DNA of 64,000 bases from Paramyrothecium sp. XJ0827 (taxonomy: Eukaryota > Ascomycota > Sordariomycetes > Hypocreales > Stachybotryaceae): the NCBI GenBank assembly GCA_020881915.1, contig JAJFPB010000002.1:4165001-4229000 (forward strand), given 5' to 3'. Below, one piece after another: positions 54,450-64,000 of this stretch. The position numbers and the translations under genes are program-made. How positions within the stretch are numbered: the stretch's first letter is position 1; each line of letters begins with the position of its first letter. The notes under the pieces are model-generated. The model had not been told where the DNA came from, did not search any database, and saw only the letters and a list, made by a program, of their open reading frames with translations.

Positions 54450-55565
54450 AAGAGACCAAGGAGTAGGCCGATGGCTGTTCGGATGGAAAACACGCAGTCG
54501 CCCTCATTGCGTACGAGAACGGCAAATTGGTGACGAGACAGTACGAGCAAGGCCGTGCGGTATCATTAGACTTGTTCGACAAGCAGCATTTGGCCGGCGT
54601 CGACCTGGACAGCTACGCCGGCGGGAGGGTCAGCTCCTTCACTGGCCGTGGCAACACATGGACAGGACCAACAACCCTGGGTGAGTCTGCACTTCCCTTC
54701 TTCTTCTTCTTTCTCTTCGATCTACACATCCTGAATCTGCCAAGCTCGGTGACACAGCAGAGCGCCGGCCTGGTCTACGCACTCGTCTATGCCGTTGTAC
54801 AATGTGCTCTTCTCGATCCGCAAGCTCAGTTTCGAGGTGAGTGTTTAAATATTACCATTCTCTCCTCCCACGCCCATTCAAGGTCCCATTCGGCAAACAC
54901 GACGCCATACTAGGGGCTAATACACACGCTCCTTAACTTGTCGCCCGTGACTGAAATGAGTCGGACTGGGCGTACCCGGTCGTGTTGGGCCAGAACAAGG
55001 TCAGGGGCTCCGTAATAACGGTGCTGCGACCACCGAGCGGCGCCATCGCCCCCTTCACCTTGCCAAACTACCCTCGCTCGTCGCAAGGCGTCTACGCCCT
55101 CCCGCAGAGCATCTTCGCGCACGGCAAGTTCATTCCCGCCGGTGAGTACCGTCTGCTGAGCCGCGTGCTTCGCAACTTTGGCGACCCGCACAACCTCGAT
55201 GACTAGCAGTAGAAGTTTTCGTCGTGGTTCAATGTCACACGCGAGAAGCCCCCACAGCCGTCAACGACGGCCCCGCTGCCTCCGTCGTCAACGTCCAGCG
55301 GCCCGACGGTGGTACCAAGGCGACCGTGCGACGAGTCGACATAATGCATCAACATCAAGGTCCGCGTCAGTGACGATGAGGAGACTCGTGGCCTCTACCG
55401 CTACAGTGACTACCTGGCCGTCGATCTCGGCACCGCCAATATGACCCTCCTCGACCTCGAGCTCAAAAGCGCCAGCCATGTTATGACGCCTGTCCTGCCC
55501 GACATAGAGGACGATTCCTTCCTGTTGGTGCACAGCAACTCCAAGAGCCACTTGTACCTGCGCTA
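54450..55565 (+). pseudogene. Decayed gene with a subtilase-like C-terminal segment
   Basis: Conceptual translation gives protein-like stretches in changing frames. First is YENGKLVTRQYEQGR to GRGNTWTGPTTLG at 54500-54680. Next is VLGQNKVRGSVITVL to GKFIPAGEYRLLSRVLRNFGDP at 54980-55200, followed by stop codons at the DD-stop-Q-stop position (55204-55212), then KFSSWFNV. Last is VRVSDDEETRGLYRYSDYLAVDLGT to about 55565. The middle part resembles the C-terminal Fn3-like end of large fungal subtilases (G-x-(Y/F)-x-P-A-G-x-Y-R, FGDP, SSWF). The first and last parts are not recognised. No intact frame spans the locus. Confidence 0.5.
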
Positions 55566-56311
55566 GGCCCGCGAGGTATCGGGCGCGTGGCGGTACGGGT
55601 TTCTGTGCCGTAGATGAACAGATCACAGCCTGTGCATAAATCTCAAATAAGTCGAGCTTCGCGTCGAGTCTGACAGAAGTTATGAGAAGGCCATGAAAGG
55701 ATGCGCGTAATTTGCCTCTCAATCCCCTACCGCATTTGCCGTGAGAATGACAGTGCTTTGGACAGCTGGATTTGTGCTTTGGTAGGCTGCCTATACGCCG
55801 GCGTACTGTCTGCCTATCTTGCAACTGGAAAGGTGTGAGAAGAGGACCGATTCACCGTGACAGTGGGTATGCTCTCTACGAAGGCCATTACACTCAGCAC
55901 GCGTACTACCGAAACACACCCAAGCTTTATTTCAGACAAATTCAATTTCCCAACCAGAGGCTGATCTGTTGGTACTCGGTCCGGCCCCTTATTGGTTATC
56001 TCGACTCCAGTCTATCAGGCGCCGGGCGGGCCACAGAATAGTGTAGTTGTCGGATTATAGACATCTCAAATAAAGATACGACATTTTTCTCACGAACCCA
56101 CACCATAAGCCCAAACAAACAGTCAATGTTTAATAGAAAGCGTTAATGCCGTTGTCAGATTTGGATCGTCGCTGTGTTCCCCGCGTGGCGGGTGATGTCA
56201 ATTAGTAATACTTCCGTAAACAATCCATGCTTCGACCACCCCTGGAGTTTCAGCATTTCTCTCTCACCATCAAAAACACCGACCGACCTTGACAAAACGA
56301 AAGGTCCCGCC
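55566..56311. other. Intergenic region upstream of the Zn2Cys6 gene
   Basis: No supported gene. The last 150 bp contain pyrimidine-rich stretches (TTTCTCTCTCACC at 56257) before the ATG at 56312. No specific operator was recognised. Confidence 0.4.
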
Positions 56312-58548
56312 ATGTCCTCGAGAGCCGCCGCGCACAAGCTACAACAACGCAAGAAAGGTCAGCCAAGTACCAGGGTATCCACGCCAGGCGTCGCTGACCG
56401 CTCCTTAGCCTGCGATCTGTGCTTCAACAAGAAGATCAAATGTGACCTCGGCGAACCAAGATGCTCAAACTGCATTACTTACGGTGCCGACTGTCGTCAC
56501 GACGTTCTCCGGCATCGAGCCCATTTGGCTAGGCGGATGCCTGGTACCAGATCCGGAGCCAAGAAGTCATCCCCGGCACGGTCAGTTCTGATACGTACTC
56601 TTTAGTTTGGGGATGCTCACACCGAAAGGTAGGCAGAATATTGAGAACACACCAACAGATGCTCTGGCAGAAGATGGATCAACATCAAATGTTCAGTCTC
56701 ATCGCGCCTCGACGCAAAGTGAGCAGCTAACCACGTCAGACCGTGCCACGGATCATCCGGCGGAGGGTGAACCTTGCGGAGTGTCGCTGTGGACCTTCAA
56801 TGCCGTACAGCCAACTTTGTATCAAGGCTCCGCCGATACAGAGTACCACCTCCCATCGCTTCATGTATGCACGAACCACCCAGCCGTCTCAGTAGCATAC
56901 CCGCTGACCACAGCAAGCAACTCATGCCCATCGTCGACCACTACTTCCAGGCTGTCAACCCGTCAGCACCCCTCTTTGACCAGCTCGCAATCACCCGCAC
57001 AATCACCAAGTGGTTCGGCACAGCTCCAAAGCGCGACGCTGCTTCGTGGGCAGCCTTGCTTGTCATTTTGGCCTTGGGTCTCCAGGCTATGGACCCCAGC
57101 GACGACATCTACCTCGAGAACCTAGCTGGCGAGGACTGCGTTTCGTACTGTATGCGCAACGCCCAGGCCGTGCTTCCTACGCTTGCGGTGCGAGATGGTG
57201 AACTATTGGCCGTTCAGGTCGCCTTGGGACTGGCAACGCTGTATCGCCACGCACTGGACCTGCGTCCAGCTAGCTTGCTCGCCTCAATGGCCGTGAGGAT
57301 CGTGTTCCGGATGCATCTGCACTCACAGCACTCGTCACGCTATTTCACCGCGGAGGAGAACAGACAGCGGTCTAACGTTTTCTGGTCTGCTTACGCCATA
57401 GATAAGGTGCGTCGTATATGTAGTTTAAGTATTTACCCTTGCTAATGAGAGCGTAGTGCATCGGTCTTAAGCTTAAAGAACCAAGCTTGTTACCAGACTC
57501 GGAGATTGATATCCCACTGCCACCTCGCAATGGCTCTGATAATACAGCGGGAGTTATAAAGAGCCGCGATGGCACCAGCCAGCTCAACATTTTCTGGCAC
57601 ACCGTCAGCCTCGCCCAGATCCAGGGTACTATCTACCGTCTTCTCTTCTCCTCGCCATCCTTGAGCCTCGACACCAACAAACGCCAAGAACGAATCGAGA
57701 GCATACAAAGCATGCTCAACCAGTGGTATCAACAGATACCACCCATTTTCGACATGATGAACGCAGCCTCCAACGTGGCATCGCCTGAGCTCGCCCAGCT
57801 CAGCCACTTATATCACACCTACTTACTGTGTCTAGTCGGTACCCACGGTATTTGGGGCAACAAGACGGTTTGGAGGCAGAATATTGGATCTCTGGGTCGC
57901 GCTGCTGTGGAGGATTTCGCTGCTATCCTGCAGGGCTCCAAAGTATTTTTTGCGTGTATCGAAAATCAGAACCCACCGCTACTCGAAGGGTGGAGTCAAT
58001 GTGTCAACGTGGCTCGTCAGACAATGCTTCTCTTCCAACAGTCTCCAAAGACCCAGCGTCTGATCTGGTAAGCCCCCCCCCCCCGTCATTCCCATCAACT
58101 ATGTCTGATAACGTCTTTTTAAAATAGGCAGAGCGGCTGCGCACACTACTCAGCCATAATAACCCTACTAGCAAACGCGACCAACTTTTCGACACCGCTG
58201 CCTCAGGTCCGCAACGATCTCGACTTTGCATCGGCGTCCATCGATTCGTACAGCAACCTGCTGCACGGGTACACCTCTCCGTTGCACGATGCTCTCGTCC
58301 TTATTACCCAAGATCTACACCGGCTCGGACTGCAAACGGTGACACTGAGACAGATGGGCCATTCGGACGAGACGGCACACTCACTGTTGACCATGGGAGA
58401 CGCGGAGAACTTTTTCGATTTCCTACCAGCGCTTGATGGTCACGATATTTCCAATGTGATCAGAAATGGGCGAGATTTTTTACCCGAGACAGAGCACGTG
58501 CCTTTCGGAAGTTATGAGGACTTACTTGCTCTTGAACTTGACACATGA
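56312..58548 (+). CDS. Zn2Cys6 fungal-type transcription factor
   Basis: The DNA-binding cluster CDLCFNKKIKC...CSNC...C, with spacing CX2CX6CX6CX2CX6C, starts at residue 34, after a short basic N-terminus. The central fungal-specific transcription-factor domain is indicated by VDHYFQAVNPSAPLFDQ, LGLATLYRHALDLRPASLL and FWSAYAIDK. Introns I can place are 56865-56913 (49 nt), 57407-57456 and 58068-58127. At least one further intron lies at about 56585-56640, where the exact junctions are unclear and the frame changes more than once. The stop is at 58546-58548. Such proteins are nuclear regulators of metabolic or secretory genes; the target is unknown. The sugar transporter and the small secreted protein downstream are candidates by proximity only. 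Confidence 0.82.
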
Positions 58549-58864
58549 GCCTACATGATGCCAATCGGAGGTCTTTGTTGTCGTCGAATCAGGCAAATGA
58601 TATCTGGTATTTAGTTTCGGCTCGTTCAATGGGGAAGGGAAACTACACAGGCTCCGAGCATAGGCTCTCAGCAGTGCAGGTATTCGCTACTTTAATGGAA
58701 TGGAGGTCACAGCCTTACACAGTGGCTAGTTTCTTCACAAATCGTAACACGTCTTTGACCATGACACAACTTCTATTCTTGCATTTACTGAGTCAAATAC
58801 TATCTGCTCAAACATCTGCAGAAGGAGGTGGACTTTACACCCAGAGCCCAAAATATTTCCGTCA
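58549..58864. other. Convergent 3' flank of two genes
   Basis: The transcription factor and the minus-strand secreted-protein gene converge here. No further gene is seen. The overlapping frame at 58545-58868 has no domain. Confidence 0.4.
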
Positions 58865-59380
58865 CTAGGCCTTGAAGACGCGTCCATGTGCTTGCTGCTC
58901 GGGCACGGCGGCAGTGGTAGCTTCAATAATTTGTCCACCCGCCGGGGAAGTAGCCTCGCTTGTTGGGCCATCGACGGTAACAGAGACGGTAACGAGCTTC
59001 TCGTCATCACTTGGCGCGGCCTCCCTCCAAGTACAAGGAACTTCTCTGAATTTGTACATGTTGCAATAAGTGAAGGGGCCAGTGCAGCCCTGATCTTCCA
59101 TCGAGGTCATCTTAAGGCAGCGCTTGAAATTTTGATGACTGAATCGGAAGTGAGCCCTTTCTTTTCCGGCCGACAGGTCGATGCAAAGCTCGGTCATACC
59201 CGGCACAGTATTGGGCCGAGAGCATCCCTGCCCTGGAACATCGTAGAGGCCGTAATCTGTTGCAAAAACGCCTCTCCATGTGCAGTCGAAAAAACAGGTT
59301 TCATAGAGGGTCAAAGAATCCGCCATCACCGTGGTGGCGAGGCTCAATGCAGCGGCGGAGACGATCTTGGCGAAATACAT
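58865..59380 (-). CDS. Small cysteine-rich secreted protein (171 aa), effector-like
   Basis: A single exon with ATG at 59380. Residues 1-20 are a signal peptide ending TTVMA. The mature part has eight Cys, an even number fitting four disulphides, in CFFDC, GQGC, ELC, KRC, QGC, TYC and VPC contexts. It then ends in a 40-residue tail without Cys. TATATA near 59545 is a possible promoter element. Size, secretion and Cys content match candidate effectors or antimicrobial proteins, but no family is recognised. Confidence 0.75.
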   Translation of the reverse strand: MYFAKIVSAAALSLATTVMADSLTLYETCFFDCTWRGVFATDYGLYDVPGQGCSRPNTVPGMTELCIDLSAGKERAHFRFSHQNFKRCLKMTSMEDQGCTGPFTYCNMYKFREVPCTWREAAPSDDEKLVTVSVTVDGPTSEATSPAGGQIIEATTAAVPEQQAHGRVFKA

Positions 59381-61243
59381 GATAGTCCGTCTGGTATGAG
59401 TTTGTATGTAGTATAGTTATGTTGAAGGGCAAAAGATGGAATTATTGCAGACGGGCAGTGGTTTGTTCGAGGTTTGGGTAGTTGCCGGTGAGATAGACTT
59501 CTGAGCAGTGAGACAGAAGAACTTACGCGGCAATGACACAGTTTATATATTTCTCGTTAAGCCGTGGGCAGTCACCAACCAGCTGAACTAATCTAGTCTC
59601 ACCTGGCATGCCTCAGTCACGAACTCTCTTGACTGGCGCTCTGTAGGTCGATTTACCAGGCCTTATGCTGTTGGTTTGCATTGACTTACGAATGAGGCAG
59701 GCAGATTCGGGAAGAAATTGCGGGCGTTCATGAGACCACTTTGACAACCAGGATACCCTGAAAATTCGGCTAACACTGATCAGTCGTTCGTGGCTCAGCG
59801 TGGTGTGGTTTCAGCAACCCAGATTTCTTCAGAGCATTTCAAAGACACACAACCGTTTGTGAAAAAAATTCCCTTCCCATTCATTCCAGACACTGAGCCT
59901 AGTAATGGCTTGTGGACTGCTGGTGGACATGAGTACAGTGTCAAGGTCAGTCTAGACTCGAAATAAGATAACCAAATCGTGTACAGGATTGCGACCCATA
60001 GAAAGACATGCAGGCGGTTAAACTTGCATATGCATGGTGTTAGGCTACTCTTACTTCTAATCACAATAGGAACCCCTTGGCAAACTTTGCTACTGGTGGA
60101 GTCGAGAGGGGCTCATCAGTCCTTTCAAACTGGTGCAGACCATGTCGGGGGCTGACTTCTTCACAAATGTCTCACTATATGAAAGGCACCTAAATTTAGA
60201 TCTAAGCGCCAGTGGAAGAAAGCACAATCAGGAATTATCACTACTACTACTATTTGACGAACACCTACTCGATCCAGTTGGTCTAATATACTTGTCATCA
60301 AAGACCAGGTGTGCGCTTCAGTGGCCGAGTAGCTACTCGCTGGCCAGTTAATGACAGCCTCCCACCTTAAAATCCCGGGACAATTGCCCGGTATTGGGGC
60401 AATACTAGCCCGAGAACAGTCGAGACTCACTCAAGTGGTCCAGTACTCTATCCCAGCCAAGACATCCCTTGCAGGGACTCCACGGGATATGTAACCCAAT
60501 TTTGTCACGGGCTCAGTTGCGGTGCGTTGGAACGTGGCTGTGCCAGCCAACACGCGGCCTTTCACTATCCGCCAGACCATATCAAGTCCTCATCTGTAGA
60601 ACTCTGCGATGTTAATTAGAGGCCCGAAGATGCAGGATCCCTTCTCGCAAGAACCTGGGAGGATGCCCGGCCGTTCATCTGGCCGCGCTCGTGCCCAAAA
60701 CATTTCTATATGATTGGTTACATCGGTGAGCCTCATGTGGAACTAACCATATTTATTACAGCACAACCAACGTCTGTGGGTTCCAGATGGAGAAAACAAA
60801 GGACGGTGTGCAATCAAGCTTAATTTGCCGGAGAACGCATCCGGTGCATTTGGGTTATTCGGGACCCAGATCGCATTTCAGGCAAAATTCCCTGGGGCCA
60901 TATCGACGCGCCTATGCTGTTCCTGCTTCATCTGTAGCCATCAGTCCTACAACAATTCAAGAGAAGTGCAGGTATAGGGAGGAATAGCAAATGCAATGAT
61001 GCGCGGCTCAGTTATCATGAGGACAGTTAGAGCACCAGATCTAACCTGAACAGAAAAAAGAAAGAAAAAGACCCCTTCAGGATAACAAGTCACGCGTCTT
61101 AAGATACGATATAACACCAGGACCAGAAGTATTCTATTAAATGCTGGTGGGAAGTGTTCGAAAGCAAATGCTCTCCCCCTTAAAGTACACGACACCTCAG
61201 ATGCAAGTCCAAAATTTACCATCTCTCTAGTAGCATGGAAAAA
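59381..61243. other. 1.9-kb intergenic region
   Basis: Promoter side of the secreted-protein gene and 3' flank of the transporter. Short frames only (for example 59795-60064 minus, 60133-60351 plus), none with a domain. No repeat, RNA gene or transposon piece was recognised. Confidence 0.4.
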
Positions 61244-63070
61244 TTAGGCTCGCCTCTCTGGGACCTCCGTAACAAGCTCATCATCATCAATTCTCTTGGA
61301 AGAAGTACCGTTGGTAATCTCGAACACTGTTGAATAAAGTCAGCAACAAAATTTCTCGCGCAACCCATTTGCCTACGGTTTTGGCCAAGGCATGTACTAT
61401 GAGGGGATACTTACAGTCGACAGGAGTAGTCTCGAACTTGCGAGCATTGACCTTCTTCTGGAAGAGGAAATCGATATCGGCAAAGCTGCGGTTCTTGGTC
61501 TCAGGGAGGAAGAACCAGATCCAAGCGACCCAGACGAAGCATAGCCCGAAGTAAACAATACCAGTCTTTGCGCCCATGTTCCACGCGTCCTTGTTGAGAA
61601 GACGAGGGTTAAGCTGCTGGACAGTAATGCCTCCACAGACGTAAATGGCACGGCCAAGGACAATGGTTTGAGCCCGGACACGGCTGGAAGCCATCTCACC
61701 CACAATAACGTAGGTAGTGGGACCGAGAGAGACCTTAAAGATACACTGGACAATGATCAAGAAGACGGCTGTGGACAGAGACACTGTCTTGCCCGTAGAA
61801 ACGAAGCCAAGAATGCCAACAATCAGCATGCAGAGACCAATGCCTGAGGTGCCGTACAGGTAGAAGGTACGACGTCCGATCCTGCCCATGAGTGCGATAG
61901 CAACAGCGGTGGCGAAGATGTTGACAGACTGGATGCCCATGTTGTAGTTGAAAGCGTCGGTATCGCCCATACCGATAGCCTTCAGCATAATCGTGGCATA
62001 TTGGGTGATGGATTGACCATTGAGGATCTGAATGACCCAAGCCATGCACACAATGCCGGTACGACGCAGGTTAGTACCGTGGAAGCAGTCCTTGAAGCTG
62101 GCATCCTTCGCCTCGATCCTTTCCATCTCGTTGGTGTGCTGCATGAAAGCAAGGGTCTCGGCCATAGACCTCTCGGTGTAATGGCCGGGGCGTGCGAGAC
62201 GGCGCAAGGCCTTCTCAGCATCCTCAATGCGGCCACGGCGAACAAGATACCAGGGACTCTCGGGAGCGAACCAAGCGACAAGAACCAGAGGAGGGATCCA
62301 GGCCCACTGGAGACCGTAAGGAATGCGCCAGCCTGCATCGGTAGGAATCTTAATGGTGGCACGCAGGACACCAGTAGCAAGGAAGCTTCCAGCTCCCCAG
62401 CACATGGAAACCCAGGCAGTGAGGTAACCACGCATGGCGGCGGGGCAGATTTCGGCAGCGTAAGCGGTGGTAAGAGTCTGGAAGATACCCCAAGGAATAC
62501 CGCAAATGATGTTGCCGGCAAGCAGCATCTCGACGCTGTTGGAGAAGAACAGGATGAAAATACACGCGGCCATCAAGAACATGGCGAACTGTGGCAGTGT
62601 TAGCGGCGAGCTTTCGTCTCCGGTGGCGACACTCTGGCACAACTTACAATGTAAACCTTGCGGGATCCGTAGCGGGACTGCAGATAACCGTTAAGCAGAA
62701 GACCGAAGATAGATCCGATGTTGTTTCCGGCGCCGATGACTCCTTGCCATGTTGAAGAGATGTGCAGCTTGCCCTCGTCCTTGGGGTTTGGCCATCCAAA
62801 CTTCCTGAGGTACGCAGGGTGAGAGAAGAAGTTGTTGATCAGGCCGACGTCCATGCCTTCCATGACCAGGGCGATACTGAGAAGCGCAGAGAAAGTCGCG
62901 GCAGGCCAGTACATCCTGAACAGCTCCTTGACGGGCAGCTTGGCCTCCTCGTCACTGTGTGCAGCGGCAGCCTCGATGAGCTCCATGTTGGCAGTGTAGG
63001 CGGCATGCTCGCTGTGTTCGGGCCTAGGCTTGGCCAGGTCAGCCTCTTCTTTGCGGGGGTCGGTGGCCAT
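61244..63070 (-). CDS. MFS sugar transporter, maltose-permease (MAL) type
   Basis: Three exons: 63070-62648, 62588-61415 and 61326-61244, with introns of 59 and 88 nt, sum 1680 nt and 559 residues in frame. The second intron restores a family-like end (VDLFEITNGTSSKRIDDDE); reading through it would give a wrong tail. There are twelve predicted membrane segments. Signatures of the sugar-porter family include GRIGRR, PESPWYLVRRGR, LNGQSITQYA and PETKNRSFADIDFLF followed by VNARKF. It should import alpha-glucosides such as maltose across the plasma membrane by proton symport; the exact sugar is inferred from the family. The cytosolic N-terminus of about 50 residues is acidic. The start is the first ATG of the frame, in the context CATGGCC. 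Confidence 0.9.
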
Positions 63071-64000
63071 GTTGTCTTCGTGCTGCTCAGCGATGGCGAC
63101 GAAAGGCGGTGTTGGTGAGGAGAGGGATAAGAAAAGAGGGCATCGATGGTCGGGGAAGATCTAGGTAGATAAACAAGTTTGGGGCCCAGGGTGCGTCAAC
63201 CCCACTTCTCATGCACAATCAGCCATGGACATGGCCTGGTCCTTGCTACAGACTGGTCCAGGCCAGCCTCGGTCGAGGATTTCCTCCCAGTCCCGAGCTG
63301 AGCCTCGCAGAATGGGATATCTTGCCCCGATTCTCCGCGTCGTCCCCCGCATCCTCCCCATGGGGTTCGCCAACCAACAACTCCCCCAGCTTCAGGTCCG
63401 CGACGCTTAATGTCTAGGCTGGCGGAGAACGAGCCAAAAGCGTCGGCACTAAGGAAAACAACGGTGCAAATTTTACACCCCAGACAGAGTCATGCTGGGC
63501 TTGGCTGGCCAATCGAGGTTGGCGATGTTGACTTGGGAAACTTGCACCCACCAGCAGCGTGATCTGACCCAATGCAGGATCAAGGCATGTCCTCCGCAAT
63601 CTCTAGTGGGTTGAGGTACTCTACCTTGGACTGCTTAGTAAACGGAGAGGAATACCATCAGGTACCGGAGACGGCGGTCCAGATGCGGGGGGACGACTGT
63701 GGCCACAAGTAATTTGGGGTTTCTCTTTACAACTGGTCACGCGCGATTGGTCAACAAAGTCTCCAGTACTCGCTTGGCACCTGAGAACCGCCGGGGACTG
63801 TGCCATGCGGGCGCCGTACCCCAAGCCAGGCGCTCCAATCAAATGTACATGCCCCCGGAGATTTGGCCAAATGCGACATCACACATTGGCATTCAGGTCG
63901 AGCCCGACCGAGTTCATGGGTCCCCTTGTTGTCATGCCACGTGTGGGTGTTGGATGACGAGCATGACTCAAGCATTGAATACATTGCATGAGAATATTTT
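63071..64000. other. Upstream region of the transporter, no gene recognised
   Basis: Short overlapping frames on both strands without domains. Several CCCCRCA-like words occur on either strand (for example near 63348 and 63690), of the kind bound by C2H2 carbon-repression factors, but such short sites are expected by chance. The window ends without a further gene start. Confidence 0.35.

Noticed and set aside
58072..58084. C13 homopolymer as a possible frameshift site
   Set aside because: It lies inside a well-supported intron of the Zn2Cys6 gene (58068-58127), so it does not affect the frame.

Overview
The window looks like chromosomal DNA of a filamentous ascomycete, probably a Sordariomycete; the order is an inference. 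The evidence is short introns of about 45-90 nt with GTRNGT donors and CTRAC-like branch points, STAND/NLR genes, a Zn2Cys6 regulator, secreted GH55 and metalloprotease genes, and a 14-kb A+T-rich block with the hallmarks of RIP (repeat-induced point mutation). A short interstitial CCCTAA run and many broken accessory genes suggest a subtelomeric or otherwise fast-evolving region.

Layout. 1-4754 (-): an NLR-like gene with an alpha/beta hydrolase domain, a NACHT NTPase and a long array of near-identical 33-residue HEAT-like repeats. It carries an apparent one-base deletion in exon 4 and a 2-bp deletion in the repeat array. Its upstream region holds seven CACGTG sites. 5407-19902: RIP-degraded LTR retrotransposons with 177-bp LTRs. 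An inner element (7223-13906, minus) has a perfect 5-bp target duplication and lies between plus-strand pieces of the same family, giving a giant inverted repeat. About 1 kb of it (6170-7217) has normal composition. 19903-21880: an interstitial telomere-like repeat and a decayed membrane-protein gene resembling DUF6601. 22203-24649 (-): a second NLR (NB-ARC plus 42-residue TPRs) with an in-frame C-to-T nonsense codon.

24.7-38.7 kb is a secretome cluster: a stray GH55 fragment, a broken subtilisin-family gene, an intact-looking 4-exon GH55 glucanase-like gene with a very long modular tail, a small secreted protein read divergently from it, and a secreted HExxH metalloprotease. The subtilisin relic and the GH55 gene share a tail module. 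38.9-46.5 kb: an ABM-like protein, a medium-chain reductase with a disturbed 5' end, and a divergent pair of long coiled-coil genes sharing a 248-bp promoter. 48.2-55.6 kb: gene-poor, with minisatellites, an exon-like tandem repeat, a charged low-complexity ORF and a decayed subtilase-like gene. 56.3-63.1 kb: a Zn2Cys6 transcription factor, a small cysteine-rich secreted protein and a MAL-type sugar transporter.

Read together, the window combines self/non-self recognition receptors at the edges of a silenced transposon block with a set of secreted hydrolases. Several genes show transitions of the RIP type (CpA to TpA), so mutational leakage from the transposon block is one plausible cause of their decay. 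Exon boundaries were worked out by hand from splice signals and reading frame. No homology search was possible.
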